From positions 195,830,006 to 195,894,005 of the forward strand of contig NC_135497.1 in NCBI RefSeq assembly GCF_052857255.1: DNA of 64,000 bases, in the 5' to 3' direction. The first letter of the stretch is position 1; every line of letters starts with the position of its first letter. The notes beneath the pieces were generated by a model, which saw only the letters and a list, made by a program, of their open reading frames with translations, was not told the origin of the DNA and did not search any database. Position numbers and translations under genes: made by a program. This document shows positions 1 through 12,534 of this stretch, one piece after another. This DNA comes from Amblyomma americanum (lineage: Eukaryota; Arthropoda; Arachnida; Ixodida; Ixodidae).

Positions 1-520
1 ACAGCCTCACCTCGAGGAGGAACGCATTCCCTTGTCAGTAACATTAACTGGCAAGAACTGGCCAGCGTTGCTGCGTGAGAGACTGCTTGAAGCCCACATG
101 CGGAAGAGGGCATGAGGTCTTCGGCTGGGATCGTCGGCGCGAGCGGATGTGTCACTCGCAGCTCCGGCGGGGCGAGGAAGCGGCAGGAAGACTGGCTCCC
201 GTATTTCGTCCCGTCCAGGCCGCAGAGTATCCCTTGCCCTAGCGCGGGTGAACATTCGCTCGGAACCTTGCTGGTGAGTCGGACGACCTTGATTCATTAG
301 CGTACCTTGTTGCTAGCTGGCATTATTGTTGCTGTAGCAATAAATGCCTGTTTGTGTCAGCCAATGTGTCGTTCCTTTGTTCCCTCAGAGCAAGGCCCGC
401 CGTGGTTGGCGTGCGCTCGGTAGAGTACGTGATCACGGGGTGGAGTCCGGGCGGCTTTGAACCGTGTCAGCCGCGATTAAGTGGGGAGAACGTATCTCCC
501 CAATTCAACCCCCCAAACTA
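1..520 (+). repeat. Possible LTR-retrotransposon remnant at the window edge
   Basis: GC-rich sequence with no convincing protein, followed by an AATAAA signal at 339-344 and a further 150 bp that includes CAGAGCAAGG and a short inverted motif GGGGAGAACGTATCTCCCC near 483-502. A polyadenylation signal just after a GC-rich block and before a short downstream region resembles the R-U5 part of an LTR. I see neither the TG start nor a target-site duplication, so this is a weak inference. Confidence 0.25.
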
Positions 521-2415
521 AACCTGGATATAATGATATTAAAAAAAGTCCGGGATTTTTCATTACATACAGGTTTTTGTTGCATACAGTTTTCGCAAGA
601 AGACTTAAAGGCCAACGCAGAATGGAAATCAAACTAAGAAATAAATATGGCTGAAATCACCTTGAAAACGTTTACAGGAAACCCTGTCACTCGAAGCCAT
701 AAATGTGGAGAAACATTCTGCGATCACGCTGATAGGGTGACTGCAGCAGCAGTCACCATAACCTCCGCTGCAGCTTGTGCAATGCTACTACAAGTGGGGT
801 GGGGAGAGTTTGGGAGGTGAGTGCACAGCAAATGAGCCACAAGAGAGCACGCGCAGCCGCACCGGCGCCGTAGCCTGGCCACGGAGGCACATGCTTCTTC
901 CCGCATGTTTTTTCTCTCGGTCTGCCCACCGTTACTGCCCCAGGAAACAGACTTTTCGCCTCCTTGCATCGCCAGCACCCTCTGCCATCCCCACTCCCGA
1001 GTTCTGACACGTTAGAGCTATCAACGCCGGAATCACGCAAGCAACCACAAGGCAGCGATGGGCATGCACTGCTTATGCAGTTTCTTTATTGGTATTCCCT
1101 ATTATTTCTCGCTGCTTCTGAGCATAAACTGTTGTAGTGCACGTGGTATGACATTCCAAGAGCGAACGCAGTGAAGACGTGCCATCGCCGCCGGAGCACG
1201 GCACATTGTGTCAACTGCAGTCACTCATTGCAGTTGTAAACATTCCTATTCTGTCAGTTCATGCTTTGTCGGCAGGAAACATTTCTGCCAAACTTCTTAA
1301 CTCAGCACAAGCTAACAGACAGCCGGCATAGCGAGTTCCTTATATCAAGGTCAATCGCCGTAATACCTTTGTTACATGGTGGTCTCCAATACACGCCTTT
1401 CAATGGGGGCGGCACTGGGAAATTGAGAAACTTAGTAATATCAAGGCATTCGCTATGTGGAGGTTCATTACATCCAGGTTTAACTCTAGTTCAGTAGTAT
1501 TCAGCTTGCAAAAATAGGGTACAAAGATGCACCGTTGCTCGTTTGTTAGCACTTGAAGCAAGTGGGACCTAATGAGTCCTGCTGTGCTAAAAAGGGTCAA
1601 TAGTACATCGAAATCGGCATTGTGGTTCGAGATACCAAACATGAAAAACACGAGAACTCATTACGTTTGCTTCCCCACACTGCGCATTGGCCAAGTGGTA
1701 TCACTTGACTCCTTTGCAGGAAATACTAATGCAGTTCATGTATTTTATGGCAAAGAAGATGTTGCTGTCGTACCCATGATGAGACTACATGCAGCAATGC
1801 CATTTGATAAATGCAAAATGTGGAAAGGCCAACTTCAGCTGCATTCAGACATCTTCATGTTCAGATACCTCGAACAACGTTGTGGGTACAAAAATCGTAA
1901 AAGTGGGCCACAGCTTTAAATTTCACAATACAAACTTTTGCCCTAAAACAAAGAATGAAAGAGTTAATTAGTTAATGTTGTTTATTAGTCATCTTTTACT
2001 CGCTCCATACCACATCAATACTGTCTGCCTTGACATACAATCCAACTGCACAGACCCCCCTGGCATATCTATCATAGCTTTTTAAAAAAAAATTACCTAT
2101 ACTGAATAATTTTACATACCTAACCCACTCATGCTCAGATAAGAAAAGATAAGATTAGGGCACTCAGATAAGGAAAGCCACTGAGGTCCTATGACCACTT
2201 TTTTTGCAATTAAACTGCCATATGTCATGAAAAAAATGCATAGACACGAATAAATAGACCTTACTTTTGCAAAAAAAGCAGTAGATTTCTTCTAAAAAAA
2301 AAAAATCACCTATCACAATGGGTAGAAAAACCTCACTTGCGATTTTGAAAAATAGAAGTTTGAGAATTTTTAGAACAAATTTCCAGCCAGGTAAAGTTTT
2401 ATGAAAAATTCTTAC
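521..2415. other. No gene seen: probable HERC-like gene intron or 3' flank
   Basis: AT-rich sequence without a supported coding region. No further RCC1-type exon was found on the minus strand here, although the gene must continue in this direction. Open frames of 60-115 codons match nothing recognisable. Confidence 0.4.
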
Positions 2416-2539
2416 TGCAGTGAGAGCAGCCGTGTGATTCTCTCCACAGCACACATGCTTGATTCTCTGAGACCGAAGAGGCTTTATCACAGTTGGATGT
2501 GGCCGGTCCTTCTGGTCACTCAGCCCTAGCTGCCCACAG
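2416..2539 (-). CDS. HERC4: HERC4-like exon, RCC1 repeat 5
   Basis: The 3' splice site is ATTTTGGCAG and the donor is ACTGCA|GTAAGA. It is 124 bp, and its first base completes a serine codon from the previous exon. It encodes CGQLGLSDQKDRPHP and CCGENHTAALTA, closing the fifth RCC1 repeat. The gene must continue to the left, but no later exon was found. Confidence 0.85.
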
Positions 2540-5500
2540 CTGCCAAAATAATTCATAGGACACTGCTTTGAAAACTGGACACACACAGTTTGGATGTACA
2601 TAAGAAATGCGCTGTTAAAAATTGACTGCCCACTCATGGAGTGATAAGAGTGACAATAGTTGTACAGTCGTCCACACACTTGTCTAGAATGTGTGAATGA
2701 CATGCTCTGTTGTCCATTTATGACAATCGCCGCTGTATGGCAGGCCTGATACAGCTTTTAAAGATCTGAGGCGTTACCCATGATCCATGAGAATGTGTAT
2801 GCCCGATAAGGTCTTGTTTCGAGCCATAGGCCGTTCGTAAATGACACAAATGTACTCCCTCGTGCGCCGTCCGACTGCTCTAGACAGGTGTGTGGACTGA
2901 ACTACTTGTTACGACTTTTTTTTGGTGCTTTAAGGATGATGCAGCCATAATAATCAGTGGTCATTTGAATCAGTGAACCAGTGAGTGCAGGTCAAAATGC
3001 ACGCAGATCCCTGGCGAATTTGGTAATTGGTTCTTAAGAGTGGCATCAGGTCACACTATAAGGCGGATGACTGGAGCTCGTGTGTTTCATATATATTTTA
3101 CAGCATCTATACACCACAGCACTAGACTACGTGATTATAGTCTTATTTCCCCCCAGCCACTTCCATTATGATGATGCTTTTCCTCTAAATTCTGCTTCCA
3201 AATTTCGACATAATACGTGAACAGTGCAGAAGGCATAGGAAACAACATATGCATGGGAAGCTAGGGGTATTTCACTGTGAAAAGGCTGCCACACAATAAC
3301 ATGCAAAAAAGGTATCAACAGCTTTACTGCATGCACACACGTCTTTTACAAGTGCCCATGTCTCAGACAAAGACACAGAGCATAAAGGCAATGAGGCCAA
3401 GTAACTTTTGTAATGCCAAAACTCACTACGATACTCCCACTAAACAGAAGAAAATATCTTCACTATGCAGATGGTTCTGGGATGTTGCCATGACATGTTC
3501 CACAAAAATATCTGCTGTGTATAGCACTGATGTGCCCAACACGTGTGCTGCAATGTTTGCCTCAAGGGAAAAACAGCTTTATGAGACAGTGATAACGTTA
3601 AAGTATTGCCACAAAGCTCAGGAAAACTGTACACAGGCACCCTATTCGCTTTCCTCTCTGCCATTTATCGCTGGGACCGGTCACATTCGGATGCGGATAG
3701 AACCTCATGCGAAGTTCCACAAGTGGGCTTTCCTACATATCACACACGACGAAAACAAGATGGCCAACCACCGCTTTGAGCAATCACAATTAGAAAGAGT
3801 TTATTTTTTTTCATCCTTCCATAATAAATTCCATAACTAGGAATTAACGTCTACTCCTATGGTACTCGTCCTGCTGCCTTCACAACTTTCTAGCGCGAGC
3901 CCCGCCAAGTCATTTTTGTCACTCATTAAATGCAGAACAGTCCATTTGCGAAATTTCGCATGGAATTCCCGAAGGGTGCCTCAGTCAAAAGTGTGACCGG
4001 CACACGCAAGCAGTCATTTAAAAATGCGACCTACTGCATGGTGCCCTGTAACCCGCACACCTCTGACAAGCACGTAACGGCAAGCATGACAACAACAGAG
4101 AGTTTTGGCACCGCCATATGGTAAACACAGTAAATACGGTAACTGCAACCATATACGACAAATGCGGCTAGGGAAGCCTGGCGACGATAGCAATGGCAAC
4201 GCATTACCGTATTTGTCGTACGGATGTGCTAAAATTCGCTAGTAGGAAGGCCCCTGTCTCTAGGCCAAAAAGCAGCTTGTCACATAGTTTTCAAGCTTCG
4301 CCGCAGGCTACTGGCTGCACATTTGCCAGCCATCCGAACCCAGCTGTATGCCACTGTCAACTACCAACTGGCACTTCGCTAATTTCTCTTTTAGGAGCAG
4401 GCTCGCCGTTCTGGCATCCATGTGCGCTTGCTTAAATTCACGTTGCCCGTCCAGCACACCAAAACTGTGTGCTTGACATGGGCTTTTTGCTGTTTGAGCA
4501 ATGGAGGCTCCTCACAAACCTTCACCGCATTTTCTAATTTCCTAGTTTTTCAGAGAGCAGCTCTCAAGCGCCCGCTCCAGGGTTAAGCATTGGCCTCAGC
4601 GTAACTGGCAGAGCTAAGGGAAAGAACGCCCAATCGAGGCATCATAAGTAGAGCGAACGAGGACCAAAGCACCGAATGAAAGTACATTGAGTACAGTGGG
4701 CCAAAGAAAAAATATAAAAATAATAACGGCTTGCCTGCACAGCGCCAGCACAACGGGCTCGGATGAAAGTACAGTGGGAGTGAAGAGAGCGAGGAGGAAA
4801 GTGGAGGAGGAAGGTACGGTGGGAGCGGTGCCGCGCTTCATGTGTGACGGCTGCTGCGAAATATTCCAGCTGAACAGAAGCGTGCCGCCACCGTTCTGTG
4901 CTGTGTTCTGCTTGCGATCGTATATAGTTAAAATACCTCAACAGCTGCGCTGAAATTTCACACAACCGAATATCATAATTGTGCAGTGATTTTTTTTCTT
5001 TTTTGAGAGAAGCTGAGGGGAGGGGGTGAGGTACTTAAATAACTTCACGTTCAGATAATTGGGCATTTTTTCAGATCCCTTGAAGTCAGAATTATTGGGA
5101 TTTTACTATCCATAATGTTATTTTTAGTTCCAAGTCGTATCATTCATGGATTTCATGTTTTTTTTCATATTGAAAAACCAGAGTACAGGTTGCATAGTTA
5201 TGCTAACAAAACAGTATACACTGCTCTGCATGATGTTTTTTTTGTATGGCATTGAATCAGTCCAGGTTTCTTTATTTCAGTTGAAAACTATTTTTAAAAA
5301 ATAAGGGTAACGTTTGCCTACTTATCTTTTCCTGAAATTTCTTTTTCATATTGATCAGATATTCGATTCGATATTCGAAGACAATTTTTTCTTCAGATTC
5401 AAATTCGATTTGTATTAAATATTTGCACATCCCTAATATTTATGTTTTACATCAAGAACTGCGAGAGAAACCAACATGATAGAAAAAAGACAAAGAACAA

Positions 5501-8500
5501 AACAAGAGAAAGACGCCGCCGTACACAGGCTCACCTGTTGCGGCCCCAGACAAAGACAGTGCCTGATGGTGTAAGGCCAACGCTGTGTGTTGCCCCGCAG
5601 GCCACTTGGGCAAGAGGCACGCCTCCCAGGTGTGTCACTCGACGTGGCAGCCGCTCATCTCCGGATGAGTCCCTCCCAAGGCCTAGCTGGCCATAAGCAT
5701 TGCCACCCCAGCTGTACAGCTCCCCATTATTAGCCAGGGCAAGGCAGTGTACCGAGCCACACGCTATCTGTACAACATGCAAGGTGGCCAGCTTCTTGAT
5801 CACCTTGGGGCGCAGACGACTCTCATCCTCAGTTCCGCAGCCCAACTGACCATTGCGGTTGCAGCCCCACGAGAACACTTGGCCAGCGTCACTCAGGGCC
5901 AGCGAGTGCACCTCACCACATGCCACTGCTCGAATTTCATGCGCTGCAAGGGCAGCCACTTGCTCTGCACAAGAGTTACGTGATGGATGGACTTTTAGTG
6001 TATGCAACGAAATCTACATGGAAACAACAAACACTGCTCACAGCAAATAGCTCAAGAAAGCAAATATGTAGTGCCGAGATTATTTAAACGCTTCTTTCAA
6101 TAAAGTTAAAGCAAACAAAACGTGTTTGCGGTTACCCCCGAAATGAAGCAATTATTTTGTAATTGTGCATATTATAAACTATTAGTCAACAGTTTTACGA
6201 AAAATACAGAATGAAAAGCAGGACTAAAAAATTTTTAACGCTATAAAAACAGTGCTATGTGCTTTCCATGTACAGTACTCACGGATTGAAATAGGACATT
6301 CGGAGCGCTAACCTTGCAGTGCCACGCGGCATGTGGTAAACCACAGGCCGGCTCATTGGCTACTGGAAGGAACAATTCTGCTTTGTAGATGTTCTCCCTC
6401 TCGCGCCATACCACAATGCACCACCTTGGTTTCATGAGCGTCTACGGGCGGCACTCCATGAAGCGACGGCCACGCGCTCCGAATGTCCTATTTCAATCCG
6501 TGAGTACTGTACACATAGATAGTGTGCCCTTACAAGTGTGAATGCCATGAGATAAGGAAAGTTACATTTAAAAGTACAAGCATTCAAGTACTACAGTGCA
6601 ATTACTTCGTCATTCAAAACTGACATTACACTGACATCAGAACCCAGTGCAAAAACTAATAGCTTCATATGGACATGGCAATACAGTATATATGCTCGTA
6701 CTTTTTCTCCCCGCAGTTTTGACGGGGTGCGGCCTTTACAAGGGACCGGCATTTTTCTGTAAAATTTTTCCAACTACAGCAAAGCCCTCAATATGCATCC
6801 CCTTTTCATGCTGCAACACGCATTTTTATGACAAAGTGGCACAGTCTGGCGAACCCTTGTATACATAATGCATTGAAAGTATGGATTATAGGACACGTGC
6901 CCGAAAACCAGCACAAATTAACCGCATAAAGTAAAACACGTTGCTAGATCAGTTTACTGGCAAGGTCACGTGATCCTACGAAGATCTGGCACTCGAATGT
7001 CTGACGATTCAGAGCCGCATGCCACACACGCGACCTACGGCAGTCAATGTGAGGTGGCGTTTGCCTGGCCTGCTTTTCCGCGTACTTCACTGTCGAGGGC
7101 ATGGCAAAAATCAATTATACGTTCATTTTAATTTGAAGTTAATGTATCATAGAAAACTGGTAACGAGGTCACACCTTTTATAGTAAGCCGTGACTAGATT
7201 CAAAGCACCCTCGCCGCGGTTTCAATGCAAAGCACACTAAGCCTAGAGACACTGGGCAAACTGCGCACTACTACAGTACCACAGCCTGCCAGGCAGCGTA
7301 TCGCCGCAATGAAACGTGCTGCTAGCATGGGTGCACCTCTTTCTAGTTTTTTGTGCCGCATAACGTTTTGTCCATTCTGGTATGAACACTGAGTGCACAA
7401 GACTAGTTAACAGCGCTGCGGCACTATACGTTCGCAGTTCTAGGAGGAGTCCAGTGCACGGGACAACGCGTGCATGGTTGCACTGAGTTCCGCAGGCAAT
7501 TATCGTCTACCAGCTCCCAGCATAACGTACCACATGGGCAAAATTACGCAAACGTGGAAAAATTCTTTTGAGGGACTTTTCTTTTTTCCAGAATTCTCTG
7601 CTGCCAAATTGGGGACACGGCCCTAACACAGGGACGGACCTTACACGAGTATATAGGGTATATAAGCAAGCTGCAACTTACACCATGAACCATGAAGCAA
7701 GCTCACAAAATCAAACAAGTCCACAAATAGTCACCTGCTACATGGCTACTGCTGCAACTGTCACCAACAAAGCTTGTAGGCTTGAAGTAAAGGCATGAGG
7801 TCTGTACCTTTACTTCATATCTGAGCATGACTTGGCAATACACATAGACACACCACAATGGCTCCATCTTCTGTTGTTAAACCTCTGCTAAAACCATCTG
7901 GCAGTGCACAAAGGCAGAGAGGGGCAGATGCTGACACAGTGTAGCATTGGCCCTTATCATACAGGAGCCCAAATAAGTAAATGCTAGCAAAAAGACATGT
8001 TAGAGCAAACAAAAGACACAAAAGAAGTTGACTGGAAAAGCACTAAACCCCAACTAGCTAATTTATTTCAGGCCATGACCCAGTGCATATACACCGTACT
8101 TTCAGTGATTATACCGAGCCCAAGTCATCACCTAAAAATAATATAAAAAAATTACACTTACTCCTGAACAGGGTGACATATGTATCTGCTGATAATTCTT
8201 TATGCAGTTAACTTCTATATGTTCATGGGCAGTTGTATCTTTGACCCCACCTATAATTCTGATATCATGCATTCTGGTATCATGAAGCCGAGGCTCACAT
8301 GAGCAAACCAGGAAATGTGCAGGCAAATGCGTGAAGCCCTTTACTTTTTAGAAACATGTCATGCTAATGCTTGTAGTCACTGGCACATCTACCAGTCTGA
8401 CCTGCCACAAGGAGGAATTTAAAAGATCACCTCAGTGGCACATTCCCCGTAAGGGCTCACAAGTGTTTTGCCACACTTTTTCGTTTTATCTGAACAGCAA

Positions 8501-11107
8501 GTATATGGGCACAGTCCCATAATAGACAACTAGTACACCATACATGTTAGATAACCTTTTTGATGCTGTGGAAACCTCTGTGGAAATAAGGCAGAACTTC
8601 TGCCTTATGCAGTTTCTGCACCTGCTCCTACATCTGCTAACAGGCATGGTATACATTCAATGCTATGCTAAGGATGTAACTAATATGCAGCAAAAAAGGG
8701 TAAATATATTTAAATGTGCATACTTATATTACATACACCTACAGTAATCCCTCGTTATAACGAAGTCAGCGGGACGGCAGAAAATTCGTTATAAGCAGTA
8801 ATTCCATCTAAGAGACGACCCGAGAAAATCTAGGCGGTGAGGCCGCGGTCACCGCCCATGCATTCAACCTTCAGGGTATTTCGAATCGCGAAGGCAGTGG
8901 CCACTTTTATGGGGGTATTTCAGGGTATTTCGAAGGCTGTTGCCGCTTTCATGGGGGGGGGACACGGAAATGCCGTGACTCGATTCTGAGGTTGTGTTTG
9001 TTGTGCTCAAAAAACGATTAGCCGCTCATTGTAGGTACGCAGCGCGATCGTGAAAAGTGAACGGTTTTGCAGAAGGTGCTTTGCATGATTATGAAGCAGT
9101 TTTTTTTTTCCTGAGGTGTGCAGCTGTGAAGTTTGCAAATGAGTTTTTCAGCGAGAGTTTTTCGGCACACTGTTGTCGACGACAATGTTCTAATTCTACG
9201 GTTCGACTATTGGTGTTCGCGCAGCATCGCGTCTGTGACGTTGACAGATGTCTAGGAACAAAATTCAATTACCCTGCCACGCATTTAGACCTTTTGTCTA
9301 GTCGGATGGCACAAATCGAGCATGACAGGCTCGAGAAAATCGCCGGGGAAACACCGTTGTTGCGTTGACCTGCCATGTTGACAGCCTTACTCGCCGCTGA
9401 CGACGCTCGGATTTTTCGTGTTTTCAGCAAGTTATCGGTTGATTTTCACCGTGAAATGTGCAACGAAGCTAGGGGCGGTGTTTTATTGCGATGCAGGCCG
9501 ATTATGACAAGCGGCAAGCAAATTTATAGACCGGCTTCCCCAAAGTCGTCTTCCCGATTCGTTAACGTAGCTCCTTGCGTCGAACACGGCAAAGGGCGTG
9601 CGACCAGGCAGCAGCTCGACAACACCGTTGTTCACGCATGCAAGAGCGACCTGCGGGTCGCCTTCTCGTCTGAAGCGAAAACTCTCGGGAATGACGTTCA
9701 CGCGCTTTCAAAAGTTTTGTCTGCTTTGGCCGAAGTGAAACGGTTAGGCTTAGCGACGACTACGGCAGCCAGGAAGCAGCTCGGTTCATTGCCGAAAGCT
9801 CACCTCGCGCGCGACTCGCAAGTGTGAATGGGCTCATAATCGGAGGGACACTTCTTTTGTGCTTTTTTGGCCCGTTTCAGCGCCAGAAATGTTGTTTAGA
9901 GTGGAAAAATTCTGCTCACCGAGTGCATCCCATGGAATGCTACGGCGCAAGTCTGCCCGCGGTCTTTTCGCCACTTTTCAGCATTCAAGAGACCGCGGTT
10001 TTCTGGCATCGCAAAGCGTCATGAAAATTTTATTTTTGTTTGGATTCTATCACAAGGGACACCAGCGATGCGGTTGCGACTGATTCGGGCGCGCTTCCGT
10101 TCGCATCCCCTGTAAACAGATGAGGGTACTCGGCACTCGCTTGGTACTCGTTACTAGGCAGGTCATCGGTCATAGGTTTGGTAATTTTGTGGTCTGTTCT
10201 CTGCCTGCATGAGACTAATTTGTTGGCGGTATTAATTTGATATTGCATGTGCAAAAGGGTCGCCGCCGCGGAGGCGGTGACTCCACTTGCCAGTTCGCTC
10301 TAAGCGGGTCAAGCTCTCCATGCGCTTTGAGTAATGCGGCTTAAAATGCATGCATTTGGGTAAGGACTGGAAGAAATTTCAAATAAAGTGATAGTTCGAG
10401 TAAAGCGATTTCGTTATAACGAGGGATTACTGTATATAATGTACCGTCAGCAGATTTTGCATTCCTTACCCAGCTTGCGCATAGAGCGGTCTTGACCCAG
10501 CTGGCCAAAGTCATTGGAGCCACAGCTGTAGACAGATCCATTTGCCAACAGCACAAGCGTGTGTTTCTGGCCACAGGCAACTTCCCGCACTGCCCGGGTG
10601 CCGAAACGCCTCACCCGCTCAGGCTGACAAACTGCTGTCTCTGTGTCCACCCCGTCTGCACGGCCAACGCACATTAAAAAGGCCACAGTAAGACACGCAC
10701 ACAGATCTACATCTCCAAAACGTATGCACAGAGTAAACTGTGCGAAATAAAGAGCATGGTTCGGACTAGTTAGTAAGTAATGGCATGACAGAGTGAGCCC
10801 TAACTCATTAACACCTGTTTACACTACTGCTTGTTTTTGTGACCAGTAGATCAATTTTGTGAACTAAGCACTACCAGTTTTAGCTGCTAAAAGACTAAAC
10901 TATCTCTGTTTGCAAATGAACTGCCTTTTAAACACGCTCTTTTAAACCATTACTTTCCCGACCTTTTCCCTGAGTGAGTCCCAGCTCTCCATGTGGTCCC
11001 AGACCCCAGGAGTAGAGCATCATAGGAGCCCCTGGTCCTATGGGACCAAGCGATGGGCTTGTCCTCCCGCTGCCACCTGCCGCTGTGTCGGAATGTGACC
11101 GCCTCAT
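2416..11107 (-). CDS. HERC4: HERC4/HERC3-like E3 ubiquitin ligase, N-terminal RCC1 part (partial, four exons)
   Basis: HERC4-type proteins carry an N-terminal RCC1 beta-propeller and a C-terminal HECT domain that transfers ubiquitin to substrates. The four exons read on the minus strand are 11115-10954, 10655-10470, 5964-5535 and 2539-2416. Their phases agree at every junction (split codons AAC, GAG and AGC), giving 298 codons from the ATG at 11107. Five RCC1 repeats are visible with strand pairs such as YSCGSNDFGQLG / VACGEVHSLAL, FSWGCNRNGQLG / IACGSVHCLAL and FVWGRNSCGQLG / VCCGENHTAAL. The phrases GQLGLSD, LRSQ and CCGENHTAALT follow the order of animal HERC4, as known from the family. 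A downstream in-frame start, MMLYSWG, at 11023 or 11020 corresponds better to the short N-terminus of vertebrate HERC4. The last two RCC1 blades and the HECT domain are not in view. HERC3 is the main alternative. Confidence 0.85.
2540..5534. other. HERC4-like intron, no gene seen
   Basis: AT-rich intron. The region 5330-5437 (TCGATATTCGAAG, ending TATTTGCACATCCCTAA) looks like one end of a hAT-type or MITE element. No matching opposite end was found. The 187-codon plus-strand frame at 3277-3840 has no recognisable domain. Confidence 0.5.
5535..5964 (-). CDS. HERC4: HERC4-like exon, RCC1 repeats 2-5
   Basis: The 3' splice site is CTTGTGCAG and the donor is CGCAACAG|GTGAGC. It is 430 bp, phase 1 in and phase 2 out. 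It encodes the end of repeat 2 (VACGEVHSLALSDAG), repeats 3 and 4 in full (FSWGCNRNGQLG, IACGSVHCLAL, YSWGGNAYGQLGLG, VACGATHSVGL) and the opening of repeat 5 (FVWGRN). There is no stop or frameshift, and it is markedly more GC-rich than its flanks, as expected for a constrained exon. Confidence 0.92.
5965..6272. other. HERC4-like intron, AT-rich, nothing recognised
   Basis: Intron sequence between the 430-bp exon and the MITE. No coding signal was seen. Confidence 0.5.
6273..6509. mobile_element. MITE, 237 bp, TA target site
   Basis: The ends are inverted repeats of 36 bp with no mismatch that I can see. They begin CAGTACTCACGGATTG and run to the GAGCGC box at about 6308 and 6474. A TA dinucleotide flanks each side (6271-6272 and 6510-6511). 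This matches a non-autonomous Tc1/mariner-type element. There is no transposase. The matching arms suggest fairly recent insertion into the HERC4-like intron. Confidence 0.85.
6510..8741. other. HERC4-like intron, nothing recognised
   Basis: AT-rich non-coding sequence. Open frames are short and without domains. Confidence 0.45.
8742..10432. mobile_element. pogo/Tigger-type DNA transposon, 1,691 bp
   Basis: The terminal inverted repeats begin CAGTAATCCCTCGTTATAAC and match over the first 23 bases at both ends. They are flanked by TA at 8740-8741 and 10433-10434. The CTCGTTATAACGA core is typical of pogo/Tigger ends, as known from that superfamily. The interior is CpG-richer than the surrounding intron and holds two plus-strand frames (9057-9368 and 9375-9827). 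Neither shows a CENP-B-like helix-turn-helix or a DDE motif that I can recognise. It is probably non-autonomous or has an internal sequence unlike known transposases. Confidence 0.8.
10470..10655 (-). CDS. HERC4: HERC4-like exon, RCC1 repeats 1-2
   Basis: The 3' splice site is GGCCGTGCAG and the donor is AAGCTGG|GTAAGG. It is 186 bp, phase 1 to phase 1. It completes repeat 1 (EVACGQKHTLVLL) and opens repeat 2 (VYSCGSNDFGQLGQ). The pogo-like transposon at 8742-10432 ends only 38 bp downstream of the donor, inside the following intron. Confidence 0.88.
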
Positions 11108-11115
11108 GCCTGGCA
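10954..11115 (-). CDS. HERC4: HERC4-like exon with the start codon
   Basis: The 3' splice site is TTTTTTGTGCAG and the donor is GAAA|GTAATG. ATG codons lie at 11107 (MRRSHSD...), 11023 and 11020 (MMLYSWG). The exon ends with one base of a split codon. It encodes a Ser/Gly/Pro-rich leader of about 29 residues and the first strand of RCC1 repeat 1 (LYSWGLGPHGELGL). Bases before 11107 would be 5' UTR, or coding if an upstream exon contributes. Confidence 0.8.
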
Positions 11116-12534
11116 CTGCACAAAAAATTGTAAAAATGAGAAGTAATAACACAGCTAGTAGTAATAAATGGAAGAAAATGTTATGCCTGCTGCTCTAATG
11201 AGAGACCAGTAAGGAGATATAAAACCTATGTTTACAGTTGCCAATAAAGCACAAAAGAAATGCAAACCGAATGAGTGTTCAAAAGCAATATCACTAATGG
11301 TGCTGCCATCAGTATCACCATTAATGTTGTAGTATGTTATGCACAAAAACTTCCCTATTCACATGTTGCCCAAAGACAATGTTCCCAATACGTAGCCGAC
11401 TCAGGTGAGCCGTGGACTGAGGCACGAGTGCGTTTGAGAATGTGCCACCCTTGATGGGCCTGGAAGTGGGTGCACCCATGGGGGGCCGGCTAGGAAGCAG
11501 TACAACTGTTGCTGAAAATTCTCTACCTGGGGGCGGACAAAAATTCTGAGACCTTCTTTATTCAGTGTGCTGCTCAAAGCACTAACAAACTGTGGAATAA
11601 GTCCAATGTTATAACCAAGGCTATGTGCATGGCTGTAGCAAGGGTTATAATGATGCACCAATAGAAATTATCAGCCTCTTTTGGAACTGATGGTGCCATC
11701 TTGCCATACGCACAACATTTGGCACACAAGCAAGTGAATGAACAATGAGCCATAATCTTTTGCTGTGCCTATAATACCGTGATGCAGTCACAAAGCCAAG
11801 ATATGCGTTAATTTTCCCCATACTGCTGCAATATAACAAGCTAAACAGTACAGTGGTGTACTTTTCAAATGGCTTGAAGAGTCCAGGAATTTCATGAATT
11901 TTCCAACAACCTGTATCTGGTCCTAAAATTTGTGGTATAATCCATGCTACGCCTGGACTATTTCACTCTACCAAAGCATGCATGTTGCTCCATATTTTGT
12001 AGCCATGCTAACACTCACAGTGTTGTCACTAAACAAGCTGCTATGCATTTGTTTATTGTGCTTATCTCTTGTGCCATTGCCAAGGGCAGCAGCCAAGTGA
12101 TCAACGTCAAACGGCTAGAGACCCCATTATTTTCTTAATGTATTTTTGCTTTCGAATGTTGGGCAAGTCATTAGTAAACATGGCCCACTGTGTGGAATTT
12201 GCTTGTGCTAAGTAAATAATTTGTACTTAAATTTCTTCTCCCATTTCGATTCCTGTTTCAGTAGCTGAACTATGGTTGCGACATCACAACTAGATATGTC
12301 ATCATGTAACGCAAACAAAAATTGCAATATAATAGCTCTTCGTTTGTTTGCTGTCATTCTGGCTTCTGGAGCAATTTAGCATATAAGCTGGAGTGAATTA
12401 AAACAACAAACTGGCGATTTTATTGCAGCTATTATTATTATTATTATTATTACCACCTAGTTTATTAATACAATATACGCACAAGGCAAAGTACAGAAAC
12501 AAACAGGTAGCTACAACTTGATGAGGCCATAATA
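11116..12534. other. Upstream intron or 5' region of the HERC4-like gene
   Basis: No supported coding exon. A minus-strand stretch at 11511-11392 has a reasonable acceptor (ATTTTCAG) and an open frame, but its donor (CTAC|GTATTG) is weak. A (TTA)n run lies near 12428-12452. Confidence 0.4.

Noticed and set aside
3277..3840. 187-codon plus-strand frame in the HERC4-like intron
   Set aside because: It has no recognisable domain or splice context, and composition is like the surrounding intron.
11392..11511. Extra upstream coding exon of the HERC4-like gene
   Set aside because: The acceptor and phase are acceptable but the donor is weak, and the next exon already contains suitable start codons that match the short N-terminus of the family.
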